From positions 62,001 to 126,000 of the forward strand of contig NZ_JAMB01000001.1 of NCBI RefSeq assembly GCF_000521805.1: 64,000 nucleotides of DNA, in the 5' to 3' direction. Each line of letters opens with the position of its first letter. Within the stretch, counting starts at the first letter, position 1. Shown piece by piece: positions 56,452 through 64,000 of the stretch. The notes under the pieces were generated by a model. The model saw only the letters and a program-made list of their open reading frames with translations, had not been told where the DNA came from and ran no database searches. This DNA comes from Marinomonas ushuaiensis DSM 15871. Its GTDB lineage: Bacteria > Pseudomonadota > Gammaproteobacteria > Pseudomonadales > Marinomonadaceae. Both the position numbers and the translations under genes were made by a program.

Positions 56452-56989
56452 ACATAACGACACTCCTCGCTCTGGAAAGCAATTAGTGTCGGATCTAGTC
56501 ACTGTGCTGTCTTTTATTGGTATAGCTCTCGCCATGTTATTAACGGTAGTAGATGTTGGTTTGCGTCTAAGTTCAACCATCATTGAAGTTTTTACCAATA
56601 TCCGGCCTCGCTGGGGGATCATCGGTGTAGTAGATCTAATGCAGCTAGCCATTATGGTAGCCGTTCCACTCGGTATAGGTGTCAACTTCCTAAACAATCG
56701 TCATATCAGAGTCGATATCGCCCTCGATTTTTTGGGAAAACGCTTCTGCTGTTTTTCTCGATCTCTGACAGCGATGACTGGAATTGCTGTACTCGGCATT
56801 TGCCTATGGAGTGCTTCTAAAGAACTCAATGGTCAATTTGTCTTTCCATCCAGTTCAGCAACACTAAGTCTACCGCTAACATGGTATTGGATGCCTCTGA
56901 TCGCTGGATTAACGATTTCATTAGTTGTTTGTATATCGTCGTTTTTATATCCACTATTTGAACGTAAACCTAATGGAGGTAAACACTGA
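56441..56989 (+). CDS. dctQ: TRAP transporter small permease (DctQ)
   Basis: 182 residues, four hydrophobic segments (VTVLSFIGIALAMLLTVVDVG, LMQLAIMVAVPLGIGV, SLTAMTGIAVLGICLW, WYWMPLIAGLTISLVVCISS) and the NNRHIRVDIALD segment of DctQ. Overlaps dctP by 11 bases and dctM by one. Confidence 0.9.
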   Translation: MQTKHNDTPRSGKQLVSDLVTVLSFIGIALAMLLTVVDVGLRLSSTIIEVFTNIRPRWGIIGVVDLMQLAIMVAVPLGIGVNFLNNRHIRVDIALDFLGKRFCCFSRSLTAMTGIAVLGICLWSASKELNGQFVFPSSSATLSLPLTWYWMPLIAGLTISLVVCISSFLYPLFERKPNGGKH

Positions 56990-58287
56990 TGTCTGACCCT
57001 ATGATTGGTATGTTCGGCTTCTTGCTATCCTTATTCCTTATATCACTCAGCGTTCCGGTTGCACTCTCTTTAGGGCTTGTAGGCATCACTGGTTATGCCT
57101 ACATTAACGGATTTTCTGGTGTGTTATTTGTCGCAGGATCAGCACCGTTTGAAGCAATATTCCCCTATTCCTTATCAGTTATCCCCCTCTTTTTAATGAT
57201 GGGGGTTTTTTCTGCACGGTGCGGTCTATCTGCGGACTTATTCCAAGCTGCCAATATGCTCCTCGGTCGACTAAAGGGTGGGCTTGCAATGGCAACAATA
57301 GGTGCATGTGCCGGCTTTGGTGCTATATGCGGTTCATCATTAGCAACAGTAGCGACAATAGGCCGTGTTGCACTACCTGAAATGCGTAAAGCTGGTTACT
57401 CTGACGAACTTTCCGCTGCAAGTATCGCGGCGGGCGGCACGTTGGGGGTAATGATACCTCCTAGCGTATTGTTGATCATTTACGGATTATTAACTGAGCA
57501 ATCAATAGGCAAGCTATTTCTTGCAGCCATAATACCTGGACTGCTAGCAACCGCTCTTTATGTTATATGTGTTGCTATTTCTGTACGGATTAAACCAGAC
57601 CTTCTGAAGAATAAACAAGTAAGTTCACCCGATTTTGAATGGAGAATACTTCGTAAAGCATGGCCCATGTTTGCTATGTTTACTGTTGTTATCGGAGGCA
57701 TTCAGTTTGGTTTATTTTCTCCAACAGAGGCTGCTGGAATAGGTGCATTCGGCGCGGTTGCGCTTGCTATAGCACGACGCTCTCTTAACCGAGAATCTCT
57801 AATGTCTGCCATGCGTGAAACGGTGGGATTGACGGGGATGATTTTCTTTATCATCATCGGAGCTTCTTTCTTTAATTTCTTTATGGAAACTTCCGGTCTA
57901 CCACAACTTCTCGTTTCAACGGTAGAAGCTAACGGATTGCCTCCATCTTATGCATTACTAGCGATAATCGTATTTTATCTTGTGCTTGGCTGTTTTATGG
58001 ATGCTATGTCCATGATCCTTTTGACAACCCCATTTGTGTATCCGCTCATTGTTTCTCTTGGCTTTGATCCTATTTGGTTTGGTATCATCGTGGTTACTGT
58101 CGCAGAGCTAGGTCTCATCACGCCGCCTATAGGTATGAACCTTTTTGTCGTTCAGGGTGTTGTAGATGATTTGCCTGCAAGCACTGTAATGCGAGGTATA
58201 ATTCCATTTATTCTTGCTGACACTGTTCGATTGGCCTTGTTAATTTTTATACCAGCCCTAACGCTATATCTACCTTCACTAAGTTAA
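56989..58287 (+). CDS. dctM: TRAP transporter large permease (DctM)
   Basis: 432 residues, about twelve transmembrane helices; family motifs AAGGTLGVMIPPSVLLIIYGLLTEQ, SPTEAAGIGAFGAVALA, GCFMDAMSMILLTTPFVYPL and ELGLITPPIGMNLFVVQG. Completes the TRAP system and the operon; a strong terminator lies 160 bases downstream. Confidence 0.93.
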   Translation: MSDPMIGMFGFLLSLFLISLSVPVALSLGLVGITGYAYINGFSGVLFVAGSAPFEAIFPYSLSVIPLFLMMGVFSARCGLSADLFQAANMLLGRLKGGLAMATIGACAGFGAICGSSLATVATIGRVALPEMRKAGYSDELSAASIAAGGTLGVMIPPSVLLIIYGLLTEQSIGKLFLAAIIPGLLATALYVICVAISVRIKPDLLKNKQVSSPDFEWRILRKAWPMFAMFTVVIGGIQFGLFSPTEAAGIGAFGAVALAIARRSLNRESLMSAMRETVGLTGMIFFIIIGASFFNFFMETSGLPQLLVSTVEANGLPPSYALLAIIVFYLVLGCFMDAMSMILLTTPFVYPLIVSLGFDPIWFGIIVVTVAELGLITPPIGMNLFVVQGVVDDLPASTVMRGIIPFILADTVRLALLIFIPALTLYLPSLS

Positions 58288-58446
58288 TATATGCATATTC
58301 TATTAGATAAACATGGAGTTCACAGAAAAATAATTATGAGGTCGACTTAGAGCATCTAAGGAACATGCGATCAAGTCGAACTGCGCGCCTTAGTATTCTG
58401 AAAAAATAATGGCAGCCAGCAATGTGGCTAGTTTGTCATTTTTCTA

Positions 58447-58486
58447 CCACTAAACAAGATAATTAAACCTTGTTTAGTGGTTTTTT
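58447..58486 (+). terminator. Strong terminator of the catabolic/TRAP operon
   Basis: A perfect 12-base stem CCACTAAACAAG / CTTGTTTAGTGG with ten-base loop, followed by six T. Confidence 0.9.
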
Positions 58487-58493
58487 AAACGAA

Positions 58494-59265
58494 TTAACCT
58501 TTTGCAGCTTCGATCATCTGGTCAACTCGAAATACGTTGGCAAGAGCAAACAGCATGGTGAGCTTGCTGCCATTTTTAGCTAACCCATGATAAATAGCTT
58601 TTCTAAAACCAAACTGACACTTGATGATTCTAAAGGGGGGTTCGACTTTTACTCGGATACTCGCTTTGATATATTCCGTTTTGATGGGCTGCTTATTTTT
58701 TCTAGGGTACTTTTTTAAGGTTCTTACTTTGCTCGGAATATCTGCAATCAACCAATCTACTTTGACATCTTTTAACTCTTCTCGCTTTTGAGCACCACGA
58801 TAGCCAGAATCCGCGAGACAAAATATGCTTCGCCATGAAGAAGGTTCGCTGTTTTCGTGATGTCATAAACGTTGGCCGTCGTTGTACTCACACTTTGAGT
58901 TAACCCCGTTCTAGCCTCAACGCCAATATGGGCTTTAAAAGCCAGAACCACAGCTTACCTTTTTGTTTTTGATGCATCGCAGGATCTCTTTCTTTGGCTT
59001 TATTCTTCGTTGAGCTGGCCGCTTCAATAATAGTCGCGTCAACAATAGTGCCTTCTTTGAGGTAAATGCCTGCTTCAGACAGCCATTTATTCACTTCTTT
59101 AAAAAGCTGGCGCGAGAGCTTGTGTTTTTCTAATAAGTGTCTGAAATTCATGATGGTGGTGTGATCGAGAATCAGTTTATCTAACGATAAGTCAGCAAAA
59201 AAGCGTATGGACGTGATCTCATACAAGGCATCTTCCATTGCTGGATCACTCATGTTGGACCAATG
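58494..59265 (-). pseudogene. IS5-family transposase, frameshifted and 5'-truncated
   Basis: On the minus strand three frames together give an IS5-type DDE transposase: the first part with [38 protein letters not shown] and [12 protein letters not shown]; then, after a shift near 58940, [20 protein letters not shown]; then, after a second shift near 58815, [20 protein letters not shown] and the C-terminal [14 protein letters not shown] and LFALANV. The N-terminal part is missing: homology stops at HWSNMSDP near 59265, where an araC remnant starts. No terminal inverted repeat was identified. The element is dead. Confidence 0.85.
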
Positions 59266-59341
59266 TGCTATGGCCACACTTTTCTCACAAGCACTTGACA
59301 TCACACCACTCAAATACCAAAAACAATTCGGTAATTGTTAG
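59261..59341 (+). pseudogene. 3' remnant of an AraC-family regulator gene
   Basis: The last 26 codons plus TAG of an araC gene. Its translation matches the C-terminus of the intact regulator ending at 48865 at 18 of 26 residues, including the run [10 protein letters not shown]. The rest of the gene is gone, replaced by the truncated transposase. Codon differences are spread throughout, so this is an old paralogue and not a recent copy. It lies 305 bases upstream of putA in the same direction. Confidence 0.8.
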
Positions 59342-59646
59342 TCTTTTAAAATTCTATCAAAACGCCCAATTTGTAAGCGTTTCCCGCTTTTAAAACGGTT
59401 TTTTGCACAACAATAAAACACGCTTGATTTTTTTCCTCTCCAGCCGGACTTTCTTATAAAAATACACGATTTTTTCGAAAGACAATGAATCCCCTCTGTC
59501 ACTAAAGTGTCAGCATTATCCGGACATGCATTTTTTCACTTTTGTTGCTTAAAAAGTGGTCAAAGAAATGTGTAATGCTCTATAACAATATGCGACCTTG
59601 GTAAAAAGCTAAATCCGCTTTTTATGCAGCTCGGGAGAATCCAATC
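59342..59646 (+). promoter_or_regulatory. putA upstream region
   Basis: 305 bases without a gene. At 59496-59513 the sequence CTGTCAC-TAAA-GTGTCAG can be read as a Pho-box-like direct repeat or as a palindrome (14 of 18 self-complementary), and may be a regulator site for putA. The start of putA has GGGAGA about 7 bases upstream. Confidence 0.45.
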
Positions 59647-62600
59647 ATGTTTAAAGCGATTGATGTGTTACAGCCAGAATTTATTCAAAAACCACTCAAT
59701 GAATTATGGACTCTTATTTCCCCTCTTTATAAAGCGGATGAAGAAAGCTGGTTAAAAGAGCTTTTGCCTCTTGCGAAGCCGACAGAGCAACAACTTGCAG
59801 ATCACACTAACGCAGCCTCTGATTTGATTGCGAAAGTACGTAAAGACGACGACAACATGTCGATGATCGATGCGCTTTTGCTGGAATACAGTTTGGACAC
59901 AAAAGAAGGCATTTTATTAATGTGCCTTGCTGAAGCCTTGATGCGCGTGCCAGACAAAGAAACCGCCGATGCTTTTATCAAAGATCGCTTAAGCGTTGCC
60001 GATTGGGCTTCTCACGCTAAAAATTCAGACTCTTTCTTCGTTAACGCCTCAACATGGGGATTATTGTTAACAGGCAAGATTGTCACCATGGACGAAAACC
60101 AAGATGGCACACCAGCCAACCTTGTAAACCGCATGGTAAACCGTGTATCTGAGCCTGTGATTCGCAAAGCGATGAACCAAGCCATGAAAATCATGGGGCA
60201 TCAATTTGTATTAGGTCGTGATATCAAAGAAGCCTTATCGCGTGGCAAAGGCTATCGTGACAAAGGTTACACCTATTCTTTTGACATGTTAGGTGAAGCG
60301 GCTCTTACTGCTGAAGACGCAGACAAATATTTGCACTCTTACGAACAAGCAGTTGAATCCGTTGGTAAAGACACCTACAACCAAAAACATCGCCCTACGA
60401 TTTCTATCAAACTTTCTGCACTTCACCCACGCTATGAAATTGGTTGTGAAGAGCGCGTCATGACAGAGCTTTCCGAGAGTGTAAAAGGCTTAATCACCAA
60501 AGCACGCGAATTGAATGTCGGCATCACCATCGATGCAGAAGAAGCCGATCGTCTAGAGCTTTCTTTAAACTTGTTTGAAAAGCTTTACCGTGATGAAGCA
60601 ACTCGCGGCTGGGGATTATTCGGTCTCGTTGTTCAGGCTTACTCTAAACGTGCTCTACCAGTTTTAGCATGGCTTGCTGCCTTGGCGAAAGAACAAGGTG
60701 ATCGTATTCCTATTCGCCTTGTAAAAGGTGCTTACTGGGATTCTGAAATCAAGCTTTGCCAGCAACGAGGCATCAATGGTTATCCTGTTTATACCCGTAA
60801 AGAATCCACTGATGTTTCTTACCTTGCCTGTGCCAACTTTCTTTTGAGCGAGCATACCCGCGCGAATATTTTTCCGCAGTTTGCCAGCCATAACGCGCAT
60901 ACCATCGCGACAATACATTGTTTAGCAAAACAGCTTGGAGCCACATCAGAAGAGTTCGAATTCCAACGTTTACACGGTATGGGCGATGCGCTTTATAACC
61001 ATTTAATAAAAGAAAATGATATCTGTGTTCGTATTTATGCTCCTGTTGGCAGCCATAAAGACCTACTTCCTTACTTGGTACGTCGCCTTCTAGAAAACGG
61101 CGCTAACAGTTCTTTTGTACATCGCTTAATTGATGCCAGCTACCCAATCGCTGATTTGATAGACCACCCAGTAACAACACTAGAAAGCCGAAAATCATTG
61201 GCGAATCCGCACATCAATTTGCCAGCGAACTTGTTTGATGATCGTAAGAACTCATTCGGTCCAAACATTGAAATAGCTTCTGAGTGGACGCCATTCAAAG
61301 CAAAAATAGACGCTTTCATGGAGCAAGACACGCAATGGCGCGCCTTCCCTATTGTTGGCGGTGAAAAAGTGGCAACGGGTCACACTCACTCAATATTGAG
61401 CCCTTACGATCACAGCCAAGCGGCAGGACAAATTGACTGGGCCGATACAGAAACAGTTAGTAAAGCAATTGACCTTGCGGAAGCTGCGTTTCCTGCTTGG
61501 TCAGCACGTCCGGCAACAGAACGAGCGGATTGTTTGGATCGCGCGGCAGACTTGATGGAAGAAAACTACGCGGAACTTATGGCACTTTGCCATCGTGAAG
61601 CAGGGAAAACCATTCAAGACAGTATTGACGAAGTACGAGAAGCGGTGGATTTCTGTCGCTATTATGCACAACAAGCCCGCAGCCACTTTGCAACGCCAAC
61701 CTCTTACATTGATTTCTTAGGTCAGGGCAAACAAGCACAACTTAAAGGCCGAGGCGTTTTCACTTGCATCAGCCCTTGGAACTTCCCATTGGCCATTTTT
61801 GCAGGCCAAGTGGTTGCCGCACTAGTCGTCGGTAATACCGTTGTTGCGAAACCAGCAGAACAAACCAGTTTGATTGCCTTTCGTGCTATTGAATTACTTC
61901 ATCAAGCAGGCATTCCAACAGATGTACTTCACCTTCTTCCAGGTGATGGCGCAACGGTTGGCGCGCCGTTAACCAGCGACAAACGTATCGCAGGTTTGGC
62001 GTTTACCGGTTCAACGGGAACAGCACAATTGATCAATCGCACTTTGGCCGTACGAGGCGTCGCTCCCGTTCCTGTGATTGCTGAAACTGGTGGCCAAAAT
62101 GCCATGTTGGTGGATTCAACGTCTTTACCAGAACAAGTCGTCCGTGATGCAGTTCGCTCTGCGTTTGCGTCAGCAGGTCAGCGCTGTTCCGCTTTGCGTG
62201 TTTTGTTTATACAAGAAGATATTGCAGACCGAGTCATCCCAATGATCAAAGGCGCAATGCAAGAACAAGCCGTTGGTTTACCTTATTTGCACAGCACGGA
62301 TGTTGGCCCTGTGATCGATAAGAAAGCACAAAAAATGCTGCTTGATCATATTGAATACATGAAGACAGCAGGCAAATTGATTGCTCAAACGGCTTTGCCT
62401 GAATTTGCAGACAAAGGCACTTATGTTGCGCCAACTGCTTTTGAAATCGACAGCATCGATCAATTAACGGACGAAAAATTCGGCCCAATTCTTCATGTGG
62501 TTCGCTACAAGGCTCGTGATCTAAACAAGATCATCGACACTATCAACAATTCAGGCTTCGGCTTAACGCTGGGTGTTCATAGTCGTAACGAAACAACCTG

Positions 62601-62769
62601 CGCCAATATCGCAAGCCGAGCTCGCGTGGGTAACTTGTACATCAACCGTGACCAAGTCGGTGCTGTTGTTGGCGTACAACCTTTTGGTGGTCAAGGTTTG
62701 TCTGGTACAGGGCCAAAAGCTGGCGGTCCGCATTACTTACAACGCTTCGCCATTGAGCAAGACCTTTAA
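59647..62769 (+). CDS. putA: Bifunctional proline dehydrogenase / glutamate-semialdehyde dehydrogenase PutA
   Basis: 1040 residues. No N-terminal ribbon-helix-helix DNA-binding domain. The FAD proline-dehydrogenase barrel spans about 60-470 (YTYSFDMLGEAALT, ISIKLSALHPRYE, RLVKGAYWDSEIK, FASHNAHTIAT); the aldehyde dehydrogenase spans about 540-1035 (FTCISPWNFPLAIF, GFTGS-like LAFTGSTGTAQ, Glu in VIAETGGQNA, catalytic Cys847 in SAGQRCSALR). It oxidises proline to glutamate. It ends at PHYLQRFAIEQDL, where long PutAs continue; the missing C-terminal domain is encoded by the next gene, 14 bases on. Confidence 0.96.
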   Translation: MFKAIDVLQPEFIQKPLNELWTLISPLYKADEESWLKELLPLAKPTEQQLADHTNAASDLIAKVRKDDDNMSMIDALLLEYSLDTKEGILLMCLAEALMRVPDKETADAFIKDRLSVADWASHAKNSDSFFVNASTWGLLLTGKIVTMDENQDGTPANLVNRMVNRVSEPVIRKAMNQAMKIMGHQFVLGRDIKEALSRGKGYRDKGYTYSFDMLGEAALTAEDADKYLHSYEQAVESVGKDTYNQKHRPTISIKLSALHPRYEIGCEERVMTELSESVKGLITKARELNVGITIDAEEADRLELSLNLFEKLYRDEATRGWGLFGLVVQAYSKRALPVLAWLAALAKEQGDRIPIRLVKGAYWDSEIKLCQQRGINGYPVYTRKESTDVSYLACANFLLSEHTRANIFPQFASHNAHTIATIHCLAKQLGATSEEFEFQRLHGMGDALYNHLIKENDICVRIYAPVGSHKDLLPYLVRRLLENGANSSFVHRLIDASYPIADLIDHPVTTLESRKSLANPHINLPANLFDDRKNSFGPNIEIASEWTPFKAKIDAFMEQDTQWRAFPIVGGEKVATGHTHSILSPYDHSQAAGQIDWADTETVSKAIDLAEAAFPAWSARPATERADCLDRAADLMEENYAELMALCHREAGKTIQDSIDEVREAVDFCRYYAQQARSHFATPTSYIDFLGQGKQAQLKGRGVFTCISPWNFPLAIFAGQVVAALVVGNTVVAKPAEQTSLIAFRAIELLHQAGIPTDVLHLLPGDGATVGAPLTSDKRIAGLAFTGSTGTAQLINRTLAVRGVAPVPVIAETGGQNAMLVDSTSLPEQVVRDAVRSAFASAGQRCSALRVLFIQEDIADRVIPMIKGAMQEQAVGLPYLHSTDVGPVIDKKAQKMLLDHIEYMKTAGKLIAQTALPEFADKGTYVAPTAFEIDSIDQLTDEKFGPILHVVRYKARDLNKIIDTINNSGFGLTLGVHSRNETTCANIASRARVGNLYINRDQVGAVVGVQPFGGQGLSGTGPKAGGPHYLQRFAIEQDL

Positions 62770-62783
62770 GGGGAGACAACATT

Positions 62784-63467
62784 ATGACAATCGTACAACC
62801 TATCCAAATTCAGGTCGCTCAAGCTGTCTTCGAAGCATGGGACAAAATTGGTGTAACTGGCCGTGCAGAAAAATTGGAAAAAGCCCTTGTTGCTTTTTCT
62901 GATGAGCAACGCAACATGGCGCAATGGCAAATCGATAACGCCAAGCGTGAAATTGCAGAAACGCGTGTTATGCCAGGACCAACCGGCGAACGCAACGAAC
63001 TTTCTAGCCAAGGCCGTGGGCCATTTCTTTGCATATCATTGGTCGAAAGTGACAAGGCTAACGTCGGTTTGGTCGGTCAGGTTTTTACAGCATTAATCGC
63101 GGGTAACCCTGTGATTACAGTCGGGCAAGTAGGCCAAGACATCATGGATAAAATCATGCCATATGTTGCAGAAGGCGTGATTCAAAACATCGCTGATTCA
63201 GCGTTGGATTCTTTGATTGAAGCCGATCACCTTGCCGGTGTTGCTACATTGTGTGATGACACGCAAGCACAGCAGCTAAGCCAACGACTTGCAGCAAAAG
63301 GCGGATTAATCTGTCAATTGATCGAAGAAACCGACAGTGAGCAGCTAAGCACCATTGCGAAGCCACATAATTTATTGCGCTTCGTAACGGAACGCACTGT
63401 GTCGAACAACACTACTGCCATTGGTGGTAATGCTACCTTGCTTGAACTAGGCAGCATGGACGACTAA
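62784..63467 (+). CDS. Detached PutA C-terminal domain protein
   Basis: 227 residues, strong GGGGAGA ribosome site. It lacks the ALDH catalytic Cys segment but has a vestigial ALDH-like pattern (GPFLCISLVESDKANVGLVGQVFTALIAGNPVI) and ends in FVTERTVSNNTTAIGGNATLLELG, which matches the conserved C-terminal motif of long PutA proteins (ERxxxxNTxAxGGNAxLxxxG). In long PutAs this domain lids the substrate tunnel. I infer that the protein associates with the 1040-residue PutA. A comparable two-gene layout occurs, from memory, in Vibrio, where it is often misnamed 1-pyrroline-5-carboxylate dehydrogenase. Confidence 0.75.
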   Translation: MTIVQPIQIQVAQAVFEAWDKIGVTGRAEKLEKALVAFSDEQRNMAQWQIDNAKREIAETRVMPGPTGERNELSSQGRGPFLCISLVESDKANVGLVGQVFTALIAGNPVITVGQVGQDIMDKIMPYVAEGVIQNIADSALDSLIEADHLAGVATLCDDTQAQQLSQRLAAKGGLICQLIEETDSEQLSTIAKPHNLLRFVTERTVSNNTTAIGGNATLLELGSMDD

Positions 63468-63479
63468 GCTCAGAAACAA

Positions 63480-63531
63480 GAAAGCCCCTTGAGCGACTCA
63501 TTATAAAACGAGTCATTCAAGGGGCTTTTTT
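63480..63531. terminator. Bidirectional terminator after the putA operon
   Basis: A long stem AAAGCCCCTTGA / TCAAGGGGCTTT carrying an inner GACTCAT / GAGTCAT-like arm, followed by T6, between convergent putA-operon (+) and dctP (-). Confidence 0.88.
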
Positions 63532-63549
63532 ATGTCCGTGTTTTATTGC

Positions 63550-64000
63550 TTATTCCACTTCTCGAGCATTAATAAACGCACGTTCAGACACTTCATGCCA
63601 CGCACGTACCTTGCTGTTGAAGTCTTTAAACGAGTCGTACACTTTGCGACTCATTGGATCAGCTGACGCCACTTCTTCTAGAGTTTCTTCTGCCGCTGCT
63701 TTCAAAGCCACCAGCACTTCGTTAGGGAAAGTTTTCAATACCACATTGTGCTCGTTCACTAAGCTTTCTAACGCAGCGTTATTACGCGCTGTAAACTCAT
63801 CCAACATCACAGCATTAGCTTGACGAGCAGCCGCACGCACGATCAATTGAAGGTCTTTTGGTAAGGCCTCAAAAGCGTCTTTATTAAAGATCGCTTCCAT
63901 GGTTGAACCTGGCTCATGCCAACCTGGAGAGTAGTAATATTCGGCCGCTTTATACAAACCAAAGGCTAGGTCATTGTATGGTCCAACCCATTCTGTGGCA
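63550..64000 (-). CDS. dctP: TRAP transporter binding protein DctP, C-terminal part
   Basis: The last 150 or so residues of a DctP; the frame stays open to the edge of the window. WVGPYNDLAFGLYKAAEYYYSPGWHEPGS and the helix DAFEALPKDLQLIVRAAARQ are typical of the mannitol/chloroaromatic-type DctP subgroup (FcbT1-like), which pairs with DctQM of the kind at 45030-46939. The start and signal peptide lie outside the window; its real partners may lie beyond it. Confidence 0.85.
   Translation of the reverse strand, partial: ATEWVGPYNDLAFGLYKAAEYYYSPGWHEPGSTMEAIFNKDAFEALPKDLQLIVRAAARQANAVMLDEFTARNNAALESLVNEHNVVLKTFPNEVLVALKAAAEETLEEVASADPMSRKVYDSFKDFNSKVRAWHEVSERAFINAREVE

Noticed and set aside
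48878..58420. ATGGCTGCCA near 48879 and ATGGCAGCCA near 58410 as possible target-site repeats of the inserted block
   Set aside because: A ten-base match with one mismatch around a self-complementary TGGC-GCCA core is easily accidental, and the right copy lies inside, not outside, the IS boundary.

Overview
The window looks like chromosomal DNA of a marine, moderately AT-rich gammaproteobacterium of the Marinomonas/Oceanospirillales type. That placement is an inference from gene content and order (spoT-ridA, oxyR-recG, ubiC-ubiA-phoB-phoR, large PstC/PstA permeases, a Vibrio-like putA followed by a small separate gene). No rRNA or tRNA gene and no CRISPR array is visible.

Left part, 1-27.6 kb, is mostly core genome: the 3' end of spoT, ridA, a sugar-epimerase-like protein, oxyR, recG, a hypothetical protein ending in a helix-hairpin-helix, lrp, and the general L-amino-acid ABC transporter aapJQMP, preceded by a very good sigma-54 promoter. 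Then come a YbaK-like/HDOD protein, ubiC-ubiA, phoB-phoR, a receiver/PilZ-like protein overlapping a CysZ-like gene, a secreted molybdopterin-fold protein paired with a histidine-kinase-like protein that has lost its phospho-acceptor His, msrC, and on the minus strand pstS-pstCAB-phoU. Two good Pho boxes (before pstS and before pstC) tie the pst genes to PhoB/PhoR.

Middle part, 27.8-44.8 kb, is a complete nicotinate catabolic region. NicA/NicB (molybdenum enzyme with three haem c sites) hydroxylates nicotinate to 6-hydroxynicotinate. NicC makes 2,5-dihydroxypyridine, NicX opens the ring, NicD deformylates, NicF deamidates to maleate and NicE isomerises this to fumarate. An XdhC-type maturation factor and a MocA-like nucleotidyltransferase serve the molybdenum cofactor. 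A branched-chain-type ABC transporter with a fused LivHM permease sits in the middle and may import the substrate. NicR (MarR) and NicS (TetR) are present, with matching palindromes at the expected promoters.

Right part, 45-64 kb: a DctQM TRAP pair without its own binding protein, a quinone oxidoreductase and an AraC regulator are followed by a block (about 49-58.5 kb) made of a LysR regulator and nine co-oriented genes: two cyclase-family metal hydrolases, an SDR, a 3-hydroxyacyl-CoA-dehydrogenase-like protein, a small cupin, a fumarylacetoacetase-like C-C hydrolase and a complete TRAP transporter, ending at a strong terminator. I cannot assign its substrate, and it is the best candidate here for an undescribed pathway. 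It is bounded on the right by a frameshifted, truncated IS5-type transposase that runs directly into the last 26 codons of a second, destroyed araC gene, just upstream of putA. PutA lacks the C-terminal domain of long PutAs, and that domain is encoded by the next gene. The window ends inside a dctP gene on the minus strand.
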